Shown in pieces: positions 10,046-21,802 of a stretch of 64,000 bases of DNA. A model generated the notes under the pieces. That model was not told the DNA's origin and did not search any database. It saw only the letters and a list, made by a program, of their open reading frames with translations. Origin of the DNA: Glebionis coronaria (taxonomy: Eukaryota > Streptophyta > Magnoliopsida > Asterales > Asteraceae); contig CM046875.1 of the NCBI GenBank assembly GCA_025667525.1, positions 122,254,340 through 122,318,339 of the forward strand, given 5' to 3'. Within the stretch, counting starts at the first letter, position 1. Every line of letters starts with the position of its first letter. Both the position numbers and the translations under genes were made by a program.

Positions 10046-11095
10046 TGAGGCAAGTATTTTCAAAATATAATGATAAAAATATTGAAAAGAAAATAAGTTA
10101 TCTTGTGCATTAATTAAAAGTTATCAACTCCCAAAATTACGGCCCCAATTTTCGTCAAAAATAACAACTGGGTAGGACCCAATGAGTGTCAACGGTAAAA
10201 AATAACCCATCAACGCCCAACGGCTATATTCTTGTCAACGTTGGTAAAAGCCATGTCAACGTCTAAATTGGTCACAACAACGCTTGGAAAATATCTGTCA
10301 ACGTCCAAAACTAAAAATAATAAAAATGAAAAAGGACCTTAACAAAGTAATTTATCCTAGTGAAGATAACCTATAAACTGAAAATTACCATAGGGTGGCA
10401 AGCATTGTCCAATCATGCACACTTGCTTATGCAAGATAGACATAACAGTCCTCTAGTGTCCCTTGCTAACCAAAATTCTTAACAGTTAAGTTATCTCATA
10501 AAATCCCTTGTAACTCCCAGGTAAGCCCAATATAAAACATACCCTAGTCTCCCAACAGACCACATCCAATTCTAGGCCAAAAGGTCTTGGCAGCATGCAT
10601 AGTATATCAACTTTGCATGCTACAGTGCTGCATGAGAAAGTAAACTAACTCATACTCACCAGTGGACACAATCTAGAATTGTGATAAGAGTATTATAAGA
10701 ATACCCAAAAAGTCCTAAAGGTTCCTAAACCTCCCCTTAAACTATGATACATAAGTTGCCAAATATGATGCATGTAAATAAAAATTTATGTCAAGATACG
10801 AATATAAATATTCCAACTATCATCCATAAATTAAAACATGCTCCAATAATGCTCCAAGGATCCATAAGTAACTCTGTATCTAATGGTACAATGCTAACAA
10901 CGCCTGCACAATTAGATCAAAAACCACAAAACTAACATGTTGCTGACAACGTTACGATAACACTTATCAGCGTTAAAAACTTAAAATAACCTTTGTCAGC
11001 GTTAGACAAATAAAGTGGAAAATCTAATTTCACACAAAGACCGATAACAATGCATATCCTGTACATACTTTTACACCATGATCCCAAAACACATA
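10046..11095 (-). other. Element D spacer between RNase H and accessory ORF
   Basis: About 1.05 kb without a credible ORF. It holds the motif array at 10189-10303 and a second looser group at 10897-11001. The rest is AT-rich sequence with no recognisable feature. Confidence 0.7.
10189..10303. repeat. Element D spacer motif array
   Basis: Motif starts are at 10189, 10210, 10235, 10256, 10277 (ACAACG) and 10298. Steps are 21, 25, 21, 21, 21. A looser group follows at 10897, 10946, 10967 and 10996, including one 21-bp step. The region is non-coding, so the spacing is not explained by codon repeats. Confidence 0.88.
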
Positions 11096-11605
11096 TTAAG
11101 TGAGATTGATCATTCCAATACTTGTTACCAAGTATTGAAATCTTCCAGTATCAAAAGGTTTAGTTAATAAATCAGACACATTTTCTTCTGTGTCAACCCT
11201 ATCTGGTTGTATTAAACCCTTTTCAAAACAATATCTTATAAAATGATGTCTAATTTCTATGTGTTTTGTTTTAGAGTGATGTACATGATTTTTAATAATG
11301 CATAAAGTGTTGTTATTGTCTACAAAAATCTTGGTATGCATGAAATTATACCCATAATCCAACAACTGGTTCTGAATCCATAAGACTTGTCCACAACAAG
11401 CAGCTGATGCCACATACTCTTCTTCAGTTGTAGAATTGGCCAACACTATTTTTTTCTTACATTGCCAAGATATCAATCTACTCCCAAGACACTGACATCC
11501 ACCAGTTGTGGATTTTCTATCAAATTTGTCACCACCATAATCACTGTATGAATATGCAATAAGCTCCAATGGTGAATCTTTTGGATACCATAATCCCAGG
11601 TCAGG
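11096..11605 (-). pseudogene. Element D RNase H, C-terminal part of pol
   Basis: The minus strand encodes the Ty1/copia RNase H domain: LELIAYSYSDYGG, then KSTTGGCQCLGSRLISWQ, STTEEEYVASAACCGQVLWI, KHIEIRHHFIRY and VSDLLTKPF near the C-terminus. Acidic catalytic positions in SDYGG and TEEEY are kept. It ends at a normal stop. Upstream, the frame is cut at 11600 by element C and resumes at 25346 with RYLRCYPD. Confidence 0.9.
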
Positions 11606-12680
11606 TAATAAGTGTGTAAACACTTATCCTTTTGCCACAAAAATCAAGGAAAAACAAGACCTAATCATGTGTTTGACATCGTAAAAGTCGGAATTACGCG
11701 TTGTTTTGTGTTTTTGTGTGAAATAGGTACAAATGATCAAAAGGAAAGAAAACACGGGATTTCACGGTCAAATGTTGAAGAAAAGTCCAAGAAAGAGACG
11801 AAGACAAAGTCAAAACACCAAAAGTGTGCCCAAGTTCACGAAAACCGGCAAATTCGACACGAGTTTAAAGAAATGATCAACAAATCCAAATTCAAGCTCG
11901 ATTTTTGGTGGATTTAATTTTACGAAGATACTTGGGCCAAGTGGGTCCAACATTTGGGTAAATGGGCCCAAAAGCCAAGTTGAGGAAATGTTTTATTCAC
12001 AAGCCCACCAAAGCTCAAAAATCAATAAATACGGATGGAAGATTGGGCTTTAAAGCCCAAATTGTTTAAACAAATTAAAAGGACGGATGAGAAAATGGGC
12101 CAAGCCCTTTTTGTCAATAAACTTGGACGGGTCAAACAAACCTTGGTCAACCCTCACAACACACTCACACGTAACAACCTTTTACCCACACACACGTTTA
12201 ATAAAATTATTTACCCACACCCACCCCCATTTGTTATGATACAAACAAGGAAACCTTTCACTCACCTCACTTCATCTCTCCCACAAAAATACGCCGCACC
12301 TCTTTTTACTGTTATAAAAACCCTAATAAAAAAATTACCAAGATAATTGGGGCTTTTATGTAATTCGTGTGATTCACACACTTGGGGATTAAATCCCCAA
12401 GTTTGTAGGAAGCAACACACTGGTGGTCCTCTCCTTACGTGTCCCCAATCCCTTTTGTGTTTGGATAAACCACATCACCACAACCCCTCTATCCAATAAA
12501 AATCCTCCACATCAGCTCTCAACAAACACAACAAGCACACTTTCAATCCAGGCTGGCAATCCGAGTGACCAAACACCCATCACAACCGTTTGATTGAAGA
12601 AAGTGTAGAAAGAGAAGGAAAGAGCGGTTCAAATTGAAGATAGCTTCACCAAACTTCTTGAAGAAGCCTTGGGGGTTGGC

Positions 12681-12688
12681 TATAAATA
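12681..12688 (+). promoter_or_regulatory. Element C LTR TATA box (5' copy)
   Basis: TATAAATA lies within an inverted repeat of G and C runs. The same arrangement occurs at 23712-23719 in the 3' LTR. It is the likely core promoter for genomic RNA. Confidence 0.6.
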
Positions 12689-13722
12689 CCCCCAAATCAA
12701 ATCTGTAATCGGTGCCTTTTCTTTTATTTTTAATTTTATTTTTATGAAAAAATTAGATTTAGGTTTATTGTAATTTTCTTTTAAAAGTATTGTAATCAAA
12801 TTTTGAGTTATTAATGAAATTTTAATCTCGGTTTAATATTGTTTCTTTAAATTTTATTGCAATTTACTTTTGAATCTGTTTTTGATTATTAATATTATTG
12901 AAAATAAAAAGAAAGTGGATAGATAACTTCCCCCACTGGGAAGTTTATAATATTGGGTTCGTTTGGTTTATGGTTCGTTGATTCGAAGGTGATGTTTGTG
13001 TGAATAAGTGGTGTTTGATTCGGTTCTAATAGGGGGTTCAGCGCCTTCCTACTTCCCAAAGGATTCAACATAAGGTTCATCTTCTTTTTATTGTTTTTGT
13101 TGATTTTAGATTAAGTGATTTTGAATCTGCTTATAGTTTATTAATCTGTTATTGTTATTTGGATATTGATCTGTTTTGTTTATTTGAATCTCCTTATGTT
13201 TGGATTTGAGTTCGTTGGATCTGCTTAGTATTATTGGTTTCGTTTAAGCTGCTATTTAAGTTTCAGTTTATTAGATCTGCTTAGGTTGTTATTTGTTGGA
13301 TATAAGTTTGTTGGATCTGCTTGTTTTCAGTAAGTTTTGAATCTATTCTTTAGATTTTCTGCTTATTGATTCATAGGAGGTTTATTTGGTTTTGCTTATA
13401 GTTTATCTGCTTATTAAAGTTGTTTGTTATTTTCAGTTTTATAGTTTTAAGCTTGACTGCTTATTTGATTTTCAGTATTTGTTGGTTTAGCTTAAGTACA
13501 ATCTACTTATCAGCTTAAGTTTCATGTGCTTATTTTATTTGCTTACTTATTTTTCAACTTTATCAGCTTATTTGCTTTAATTTTGCTTATTTGCTTATTG
13601 TCTTTCTAGTTTTAGTGCTTATTTGGTTAGCTGTTTAGTGTTATATTTTACTCAGAGGAAACATATCCAATTGATATGTTTTGTGTTCAAAATTCAAAAA
13701 AATATTAATCAATCAAAAAAAT

Positions 13723-13793
13723 ACGTCCCTGCTGGGACTCGAACCCATGACCTTTCGTCCAACTGTCCAATACCTTAACCATCTAATCTAGTA
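13723..13793 (-). ncRNA. tRNA-like segment in element C 5' LTR, antisense
   Basis: On the minus strand there is a D-arm-like block GATGGTTAAGG, about 35 bp, and a perfect B-box GGTTCGAGTCC flanked by TGGG and CCCA that could form a T-stem. A run of seven T follows, as at RNA polymerase III terminators. The anticodon stem pairs poorly, so this is a tRNA-derived relic or SINE head rather than a working tRNA. It is repeated in the 3' LTR at 24754-24825. Confidence 0.5.
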
Positions 13794-14312
13794 CTTCATT
13801 TGTGTTCTATTTCACGTTAATTAATTAATATAGGGTTTAATAGAACTGCCAATTTTATTAAATAGTTTAAATACAAGTTTTAGGTTTAATTAATTTTAAT
13901 TAAAAGTTTTAAAAAAGTTTTCTTTTATTCCGTTTAAATAAAAAATAAAAAGATAAAAAAATATTACTTTTATAAATTTCAATTGTTTTTAAATTTAGTT
14001 TTTAAAGATAAGTTTTAATTAAATTGGTTTTAAATAGATTTTATTTAAAGTTAAAGTTTTAGTTATAAAATTAATTAAAGTAACTTTAGTTTTAAATTTT
14101 AAATTTATTTTAGTTTTCAAATAGCTTTATTTTAAATAGTTCAAATTTGTCTTTAATTGATTAATTAGTTTTTAATTAAGTAATTTTTAGTTTTTAAAAT
14201 ACCAAAAAAATGCGTTTTACCAAGAACAATTAGTCTTACGTTTAGTCCGATATCAATTCGAGTGAGTCGAGGAAACGAACATTAATTGATACACAAAATA
14301 GCTACATTAAAT

Positions 14313-14331
14313 TGGCGTCGTTGCCGGTTCG
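14313..14331 (+). promoter_or_regulatory. Element C primer-binding site, tRNA-Asp type (variant)
   Basis: TGGCGTCGTTGCCGGTTCG starts 3 bp inside the LTR. It resembles the tRNA-Asp complement used by Athila-type elements, with differences at three or so positions. Confidence 0.75.
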
Positions 14332-15061
14332 CTCGTTACGATTGAAGATTTCGTGAGACGTTTGGATTTTGGGATCCGTTCATTTTGAACGTTAATTTTC
14401 TTGCAAATAAAAAATCAAAAACACATAAAAAAATCAAAAACTTAAAAATACAAAAAAAATTAAAAATCAACAAAAGCAAATTCTTTCCTAAGATTTGCTC
14501 CAAAAAAAATTAAAAAAATCCAAAAGTAATACTTTTTCGTAAAAGTATTACACCAAAAATATTACGTATTAGTGTTATTTTTCTTAGTTCGATTTCTTTC
14601 GATTTTTATTGTGAATATATATTTTTCTAAAACATACAAAAATATTTTTCTTTTACTATATTATATTACGTAGCACAATTAATTTACCTACTTTTCAAAT
14701 AAGGCCTTAGTTGGGATTTCATCACCTAACTATTGTATTCGAATCCACAACAAGGAAAAAGGGCAAAATAGATAAATACTAGTAAGACGTTTGAACTCGA
14801 TATATAGAAACTATAAGGTGGGTATAAGGCGACGCGCTAGAAAAGGCCGTCTAAGGAAAAAGGTTTTTAAGTGCTTTGTGTCACCTCGTTTCCCCGCTTG
14901 CTTGTGCGTATATTGAGAGAGACGACCGATTATTGGTTTGCCAACTCAATTAGTATTAAGTATATATTTTTGTAGCTTTTTCATATTACACCTCGAGAGG
15001 GATAATCCCTTTCCTCTCAAAGTCGACCGAGGTTACCAACCTCATTCCAAGTTTTAATTCT
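14332..15061 (+). other. Element C leader, non-coding
   Basis: About 730 bp between primer site and gag. AT-rich with A-runs, no credible ORF and no recognised regulatory site. Confidence 0.6.
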
Positions 15062-15799
15062 ATGCGCACTCGCGCGCATACATACATACCGATTGGTGTA
15101 CCAAATACTTCTAGTTCTTCCAAGAAGAAGAAGAAGAAGAAAAACAAAAAGACCATCAATCAAGCCGATCCCGAGAATCGAGCTTTGAACAACACGATGG
15201 CAACGGATAATCGACCAATGATTAAGATTCTCCAATCTCACGTTGAAGGAAACGATGACGCGATTGTGGTGCCGGATATTGGAGCTAATAATTTTGAACT
15301 TAAAACGGGTTTTATTCAAATGGTTTCCGCTACACCATTTTTAGGCCGTACTAGTGATGACCCACACGCTCATATCAAACGTTTCATACAATTGGCAAAC
15401 ACCGTCAAATACAATGGGGTGCCACAAGAGGCCATTTGTTTACAACTCTTTCCTTTTTCCCTCGAGGGACAAGCCCGGATTTGGCTTGATAAGGAACCAC
15501 CCCAAAGTATTACAACATGGATTGATTTAGAGACCAAGTTCATTAACTACTTTTTCCCACCATCACGGACCACTTCTTTATGGAATGACATAATTACCTT
15601 TAAACAACGATATGGGGAAAAGTTTAGTGAGTCTTGGGATCGATTTAAAGAGCTTTTAAGAAAATGTCCACAACACGGTTTCACTAAAGTGCATCAAATT
15701 AATATGTTTTACAATGGTTTAACTCTAAATGACCAAGACTCACTTGATAGTGCCGCGGGGGGCAATATTCTTGTGAAATCAATGAACGTCGCTTGTTGA
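15062..15799 (+). pseudogene. Element C gag, capsid part
   Basis: 245 aa beginning MRTRAHTYIP with a Lys-rich stretch (SSSKKKKKKKNKK). The Retrotrans_gag capsid block follows: SDDPHAHIKRFIQLANTVKY, LFPFSLEGQARIWLDKEPPQ, YGEKFSESWDRFKELLRKCP and INMFYNGL. A frameshift near 15770-15830 separates it from the zinc-knuckle part. The start was chosen as the first ATG before the basic stretch. Confidence 0.88.
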
Positions 15800-15830
15800 A
15801 TCAATTGCTCTACAAACCAAAGCCATCAAT

Positions 15831-16409
15831 GTGCAAGTCAATGCCTTGAAAGAAACTTGTGAAACGTGTGAGACTTGTGGTGGAACACATTCATATTTTA
15901 ATTGTGACAAGGTTTACAATAATCAACAAGAAGTTTATGCTTATAACAACAATGAAAATGAGCGGGTTCATTTCAAACCTAATGTTGATGTTAACCATTT
16001 GTCTTACAAGTCTAATAACTATTTGGCTCCCCGGGTTTTGTAGCACCACAAAGACCACCCCCACCCGCCAAATAGGAACCAAGGTCCTCAATGGGGTAAT
16101 TTTCAAGGAAATTCTAATCAACGGGGTTTTAATCAAAATTAAGGGAATTTTCAAGGGCAAAACCAAGGGTTCAATAATCAAAATCAAGGATTTAATAACC
16201 AAGGTTTTCAAAATCAAGGATTTAATCAAGGTTATAATCAATATCAAAACCAAGGTTTTCCTAATCAAGGTTTTCCTAATCAAGGGTATAATCAAATGAA
16301 CATGCATAATCCTCAAATGGACTTGGTTCTACAAAAATTAACCGACCATGAGCGAATTATGAGAGAGATGCAAGAATCGACCAATAAGAAATTTTTGACA
16401 ATGATTTAA
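15831..16409 (+). pseudogene. Element C gag, zinc knuckle and NQGF repeat region
   Basis: The frame carries CETCGGTHSYFNC (CX2CX3HX4C) at 15879-15917 and then a striking Asn/Gln/Gly/Phe repeat (NQGF units, about 16100-16295). It continues KLTDHERIMREMQESTNKKF. TAG at 16041, TAA at 16140 and TAA at 16407 interrupt it. All stay in one frame with the downstream protease and RT, so only nonsense codons separate these domains. Confidence 0.82.
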
Positions 16410-16826
16410 ACCCTTCGTCCCCAAGGTGCCCTCCCTTTGAACACCGTGACCAATCCTAGGGCTAACGTTAATGTCATCACTACTAGGAGCGGTAAGACCA
16501 CCGTAGAACCTTCCTATTCCCTACCTAACCAAGGACCCGAGATACCTTCTTCTTCTGCCCACCCTCCTTCTCCTTCTACTTGTGACATACCACCCGTTAT
16601 GCCTTCGTCTACACCTTATGTTCCACCGATACCTAAATTTTCTACCACACCTTCGGTTCCCAAACCGGTTCCTTCACCTTCCATTTCTACTCCTCCTCCA
16701 CCCAAGGATGTGAGTGAGCAATCCACTCCAAAGCCTTCATCTCAACCCAATATACCTTATCCCTCAAGGTTGCGGAAAGAGAAATTGAAGAATAAGGATG
16801 ATATTTAAGTTTCGAACTTCCTAAAA
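16410..16826 (+). pseudogene. Element C gag-protease linker
   Basis: Pro/Ser/Thr-rich linker in the gag frame: VNVITTRSGKTTVEP, then long PSSS/PPSP runs and NIPYPSRLRKEKLKN just before a TAA at 16806. The YPSRLRKEK block is the usual lead-in to protease in Athila-like proteins. Confidence 0.7.
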
Positions 16827-17660
16827 ATGTTCAAACAATTGAATTTTAATATCACCTTTGCCGAGGCTCTCACTCACATGCCTAAGTATGCTAAGATGTT
16901 TAAGGACCTTTTAAGTGATAAGGAAAAGTTGCTCGATATTGCCAATACCCAATTGAATGAGAATTGTTCCGCGGTTCTTTTGAGAAAATTACCGGTTAAG
17001 TTAGGAGATCCCGGTCGATTCCTTATACCTTGCAATTTTCCGGGTATTGAGAATTGTATGGCTTTGGCGGATCTCAGAGCGAGTATCAATCTTATGCCAT
17101 TTTCCGTGTGGAAACAATTATCTTTACCCGAGCTAGTCCCCACTCGTCTGACCTTGGAATTAGCTAACCGTACGGTTGCTTATCCGGTGGGCATAGCCGA
17201 GGATGTTTTTGTAGGAGTCGACAAATTCACTTTTCCTGCCGATTTTGTTGTAGTCGACTATGAGATGGATCCCCGTGTTCCCTTAATTGTGGGACGACCC
17301 TTCTTGAGAACCGGGCATACATTGATTGATGTAGCCGCGGGTGAACTTATCATGAGGGTCGGGGATGATAAAATCGTCTTTAACATGGGTAAACTTTCCA
17401 AACTTCCTGATGAGCCCGAATCCGTGAATTACATCGATGTGCTCGACGAAGCATGTGAAGAACATTTTCACGAGGCTTGTAAGAGCGGGATTTCTCATTT
17501 ACCTCATGTTGAGACCGTAGCTTCTATTGCTCCTTCATTGACTCCATTTGGAGAAAGTGGCGTTCTTTTACAAGAATTTGAAGCGAGTTTAGGGGATGTG
17601 GATTTAAAATATGACGATTCTCCCACCGATTGGGAAGAAGACATTCGTACCATTGAGTGA
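16827..17660 (+). pseudogene. Element C protease
   Basis: 277 aa. The active-site block reads ALADLRASINLMPFSVWKQL, where the family has D-L-G. The Gly next to the catalytic Asp is replaced by Arg, so activity is doubtful. The C-terminal strands (VAYPVGIAEDVFV, VPLIVGRPFLRTGHTLIDV) are normal. It ends at a TGA (17658), after which the same frame runs on into RT. Confidence 0.88.
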
Positions 17661-19740
17661 CTTCTCAATGAGGACCATATTTCTCCACCTACTCCTAAGG
17701 AAGTTACAAACGATGATCCAAATTTAACTAAGCCTTCCATCGACAATCCACCGGATTTAGAGATTAAGGATTTATCGTCTCATTTAGAGTACGTTTTCTT
17801 AGAAGAGGATAATAAGTTACCCATCATTATTGCTAAGGACTTAAAAGAAGATGAAAAATATCGACTTATCGATGTGCTTAAGAATCATAAGAAAGCAATT
17901 GCTTGGAAAATCTCCAATATCCGCAGAATTGATCCTAATTTTTTTACTCATAAAATTCTCATGGAAGATGACTTTAAACCCGCAATCCAAAATCAAAGAA
18001 GGGTTAATCCAAAAATTCATGAAGTCATTAAGAAAGAAGTTATCAAACTTCTAGATGCCAGAATGATTTACCCTATCTCGGATTCGCCATGGGTTAGTCC
18101 CGTCCATTGTGTGCCTAAGAAAGGCGGAATCACCGTTGTTCCCAATGAAAACAACGAGTTGATTCCTACTCGACTCGTAACGGGTTGGCGAGTTTGCATC
18201 TACTATGGTAAGCTCAATGATGCCACTCGTAAGGATCACTTCCCTCTTCCTTTCACGGATCAAATGCTCGAGCGTTTAGCGGGTAATGATTTCTATTGCT
18301 TCTTAGATGGTTTTTCCGGATATTTTCAAATCCCTATCGATCCAAAAGACCAAGAGAAAACCACATTCACTTGTCCTTATGGAACATTTGCTTACAAACA
18401 AATGCCTTTCGGCTTATGCAATGCTCCCGGGACTTTCCAAAGGTGTATGATGGCAATATTTCATGACATGGTTGAAGAAACTATGGAAGTCTTTATGGAC
18501 GATTTCTCGGTCTATGGTGATTCTTTCTCTTCTTGCCTTGCTAATTTAGAATGTATTCTTAAACGGTGTGAAGACACTCGTCTCGTTCTTAATTGGGAAA
18601 AATGCCATTTCATGGTAAAAGAAGGCATCGTCCTCGGTCATAAAATTTCCAAAGCCGGTATCGAAGTCGACCGTGCTAAAGTTGACGTCATTGCTAAGTT
18701 ACCTCCACCTACCACCGTCAAAGAAGTTAGAAGTTTTTTAGGCCATGCGGGATTTTATCGACGTTTCATCCAAGATTCCTCGAAAATAGCTCGTCCAATG
18801 ACTCATCTCTTAGAAAAGGATGCTCCTTTCATCTTCTTTCAAGAATGTCTCGACTCTTTCGAACTTCTTAAAGGTAAATTAACTAAGGCACCGGTCTTAG
18901 TCTCTCCAAATTGGGAGTTACCTTTCGAGCTCATGTGCGATGCTAGTGATTTCGCGTTAGGAACGGTTTTAGGTCAACGAGTTAACAAACATTTCCAACC
19001 CATTCATTATGCTAGTAAGACAATGACGGGGGCTCAATTGCATTATACCACTACCGAAAAAGAGCTTTTAGCCGTAGTGTATGCTTTTGAGAAATTCCGC
19101 CCCTATCTTGTGCTTTCCACCACCATCATTTACACCGACCATTCCGCCTTGAAATACTTGTTGACCAAGCAAGATGCTAAACCGAGACTCCTTCATTGGG
19201 TTTTACTCCTACAAGAATTTAAAATCAAAATTCGTGATAAAAAGAGAGCGGAAAACCTAGCCGCGGATCATCTTAGTAGACTTGAGGATCCTTATCAAGG
19301 GGAACCTCCAAATCAAGAGATTAATGAATCCTTTCCCCTTGAGACCTTAATGTCTATTAATTCCAATCTTGATGATACCCCATGGTTTGCGGACATTGCA
19401 AACTATTTGGCGGGTGGTGTTCTTATTGAAGGGTTAATGTCTCAACAAAAGAAAAAATCCTTTAAAGACGTCAAAACGTACTATTGGGACGACCCTTATC
19501 TTTTCAAGCAATGTGCGAACTTAATCATTCGTAGATGTGTTGATGGGCCGACGGCTTTACAAATCCTTGAAGCTTGCCACAAAGGACCCACCGGTGGTCA
19601 CTTTGGTCCTAACTACACCGCTAAAAAAGTTTTCGACTCCGGATTCTATTGGCCCATCATTTATCATGACGCTCATGAAATGGTTAGCATTGTGATGCTT
19701 GCCAAAGACAAGGCAAGATCACACATAAAGATGAGATGCC
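17661..19740 (+). pseudogene. Element C reverse transcriptase, RNase H and start of integrase
   Basis: After the linker ([30 protein letters not shown]) comes [26 protein letters not shown] (Asp to Tyr against the usual CIDYRKLN), [12 protein letters not shown] (motif A), [16 protein letters not shown] and FMDDFSVYG (motif C, both Asp present). RNase H shows [35 protein letters not shown] and ADHLSRLED. The integrase zinc domain begins [19 protein letters not shown], but its Cys pair is lost at a frameshift near 19700-19740. Confidence 0.92.
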
Positions 19741-20467
19741 TCAAAATTTCATCCAAGAGTGTGAAATCTTTGACGTATGGGGCATCGACTTTATGGGGCC
19801 ATTTCCATCATCCAAAGGGAACAAGTACATCCTCATAGTCGTTGACTACGTATCAAAATGGGTTGAAGCAAAGGCTTTACCTACTAACGATGCGAGGGTG
19901 GTTGTGAACTTCTTGAAACAATTGTTTGCTCGGTTCGGTGTGCCTCGTGCTATTATTAGTGATCGCGGGACTCATTTTTGCAATGATCAATTCGCACGAG
20001 TCATGGCTAAGTATGGTGTCAATCACCGACTTTCCACAGAGTATCATCCACAAAATAATGGTCAAGCTGAGGTTTCCAACCGTGGTCTTAAGCGAATCTT
20101 AGAGCGAACCGTTGGAGAGCATCGTGCCTCATGGGCCGATAAATTAGATGATGCTTTGTGGGCTTTCTGTATTGCTTATAAGACACCTATAGGTTGTACT
20201 CCTTATCGCCTTGTGTACGGAAAGGCGTGCCACCTCCCCATTGAGTTGGAGCATAAGGCTTATTGGGCCTTAAAGTGGGCTAATTTTGACATAAACAAAG
20301 CCGGTGATCATAGGAAAATCCAACTCAATAAACTCAATGAACTTAGGAATGAGGCTTATGAAAATTCATTATCTACAAGGAGAATACTAAGCTCATTCAT
20401 GATTACAAGATTAAGAACCGAGAGTTCCACGTTGGTGATCAAGTTTTACTCTTTAACACTCGGTTGA
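19736..20467 (+). pseudogene. Element C integrase core
   Basis: The rve core has all three catalytic residues in context: [30 protein letters not shown] and [15 protein letters not shown]. It continues through [20 protein letters not shown] and [20 protein letters not shown], typical of Athila/Tat. It is frameshifted at both ends (near 19740 and 20380) relative to its neighbours. Confidence 0.9.
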
Positions 20468-20664
20468 AAATCTTTTCGGGTAAACTTAAGAGCCGTTGGT
20501 CCGGTCCATTCATTGTGGCCCAAATATTCCCTTATGGCACCATTGAGTTATCCCAACCAAATGGGCCCAATTTTAAGGTGAATGGCCAACGGGTTAAGTT
20601 TTACTTTGGAGAGGACATCTCTCGTGAGATAATTCCATCCCTCTCCACATTTCCCTTGAATTAA
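20380..20664 (+). pseudogene. Element C integrase C-terminal GPF module
   Basis: After a frameshift the sequence reads KIFSGKLKSRWSGPFIVAQI, then ELSQPNGPNFKVNGQRVKFY and a stop. This is the C-terminal module of Athila-like integrases. There is no chromodomain, in contrast to B and E. Confidence 0.85.
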
Positions 20665-20777
20665 TTCGGTAAATCGAGTCGAGCTAGAGACTCGTGATAA
20701 ATAAATCAAGCATCGTATAACTAGGTTAGAATTTTACCCTTTTCCATCCTTTTTCACCTTCACCCATTTCCACCAAT

Positions 20778-21088
20778 AAGTGTAGGGGGAGCCAATTAGG
20801 TTGTTTGTGTGTTGTGATGTTGTGTAGGGACATGTGCTTTAATGATCCACTTTTGGTATTTTTGACGCGACCCGTGATCCCGTGTTCCCATGTACCCGGT
20901 TTCCTTAGATAAGTTTTTGCTATTGTGATTCATACTTGTATATAAATAAGACGAATAAATATAATCACTTTAGTTGTCTCTTCCTTAGCTCGATTTTAAA
21001 CAACGTACTCAATGTCCTAAGTGTAGGGGAGTTTATTCTCCCACATGCCTAAACATTGAGGACAATGTTTATATTAAGTATAGGGGGA
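20778..21088 (+). repeat. Extra polypurine-tract-like copies in element C
   Basis: AAGTGTAGGGGGA (20778-20790), AAGTGTAGGGGA (21019-21030) and AAGTATAGGGGGA (21076-21088) repeat the real polypurine tract at 22622-22633. They lie 1.5-1.9 kb upstream of the 3' LTR and could prime internal plus-strand synthesis. Confidence 0.75.
21051..21070 (+). other. Hairpin with AGGA loop in element C
   Basis: AAACATTG-AGGA-CAATGTTT gives a perfect 8-bp stem with a 4-base loop. Hairpins with the same loop but other stems occur in E (53297-53314) and F (45069-45086). Confidence 0.75.
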
Positions 21089-21802
21089 ACTTCTATCAAA
21101 TTTTAGTGGGCTTTTCCATGAATTTGACCCCATTTAACCGGAAAATTAAGAAAATTTTCAACGTTTTTCAAATTTTTGATCTATTTTGGCCTAATAGTAT
21201 TTTCATTTTTTCTTTCCTTTTGTCATCACATCGTATGAATAAATTCCATTTCAAGAATAAAAAAATAATAATAAAGTCAAAATAAATAAATGAATAAATT
21301 GGTTTTAACAAGTTTAGATATCTTTGATATATTAGGCCCGTCGTGAATATTTTGACTCAACCCGAGTTTACTTATCCAAGTTTACTCTAGCTAGTATCCT
21401 TAACCATATGGACCTTAATTGGTTTATTAGGCTAAGCATCCACGAGTCTCATTCTTTGAGATTTTAAATTGTGGAGAACGAGAGATGATAGAGTTGATAA
21501 TAAGTTTAAGGGTTAATTCTTGCTTATATGAGTTTTTGTGGCTCTTTCTTCCCGCTTGTATATTTAATTGCTTAATAAATGAGGATTTTTGCGGTGTAGA
21601 TTCGATATCTTAACTCTTAGCCAAATATTTTATCTCCTTGTAATTAAAGCATGAACACATTGAGGGTGTCAGCGTTGTGGACTTCCGACTAAGGTGGCTC
21701 ATAACCACTAAGTAGAAGGTATTCAGACCATGGGACCACGGAATTTGGCCTAATATATATATCATAAATAAAGAAAGAATAAGATTAAAACATGACCTCA
21801 AG

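Larger units (their letters stand above)
11606..14309 (+). repeat. Element C 5' LTR
   Basis: 2704 bp repeated at 22636-25340. U3 ends at a TATA box (TATAAATA, 12681-12688) set in GGGGGTTGGC...CCCCC. The downstream part (13126-13640) is rich in a degenerate (T)CTGCTTATT motif. An antisense tRNA-like segment lies at 13723-13793. ORFs within it, such as 11612-11917 and 12035-12346, show no domain and are treated as non-coding. Confidence 0.93.

Noticed and set aside
12035..12346. About 100-aa plus-strand ORF repeated at 23065-23394
   Set aside because: Lies in U3 of element C's LTRs and is repeated only because LTRs are duplicated. Low complexity and no domain.
13723..13793. A functional tRNA gene in C's LTR
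   Set aside because: The B-box is perfect but the anticodon stem and acceptor pairing are poor, and both LTR copies share the flaws. Kept only as a tRNA-like relic.
15859..16316. Ile/Lys-rich ORFs on both strands over the gag repeat region
   Set aside because: Out-of-frame shadows of the NQGF-coding repeat of element C gag.
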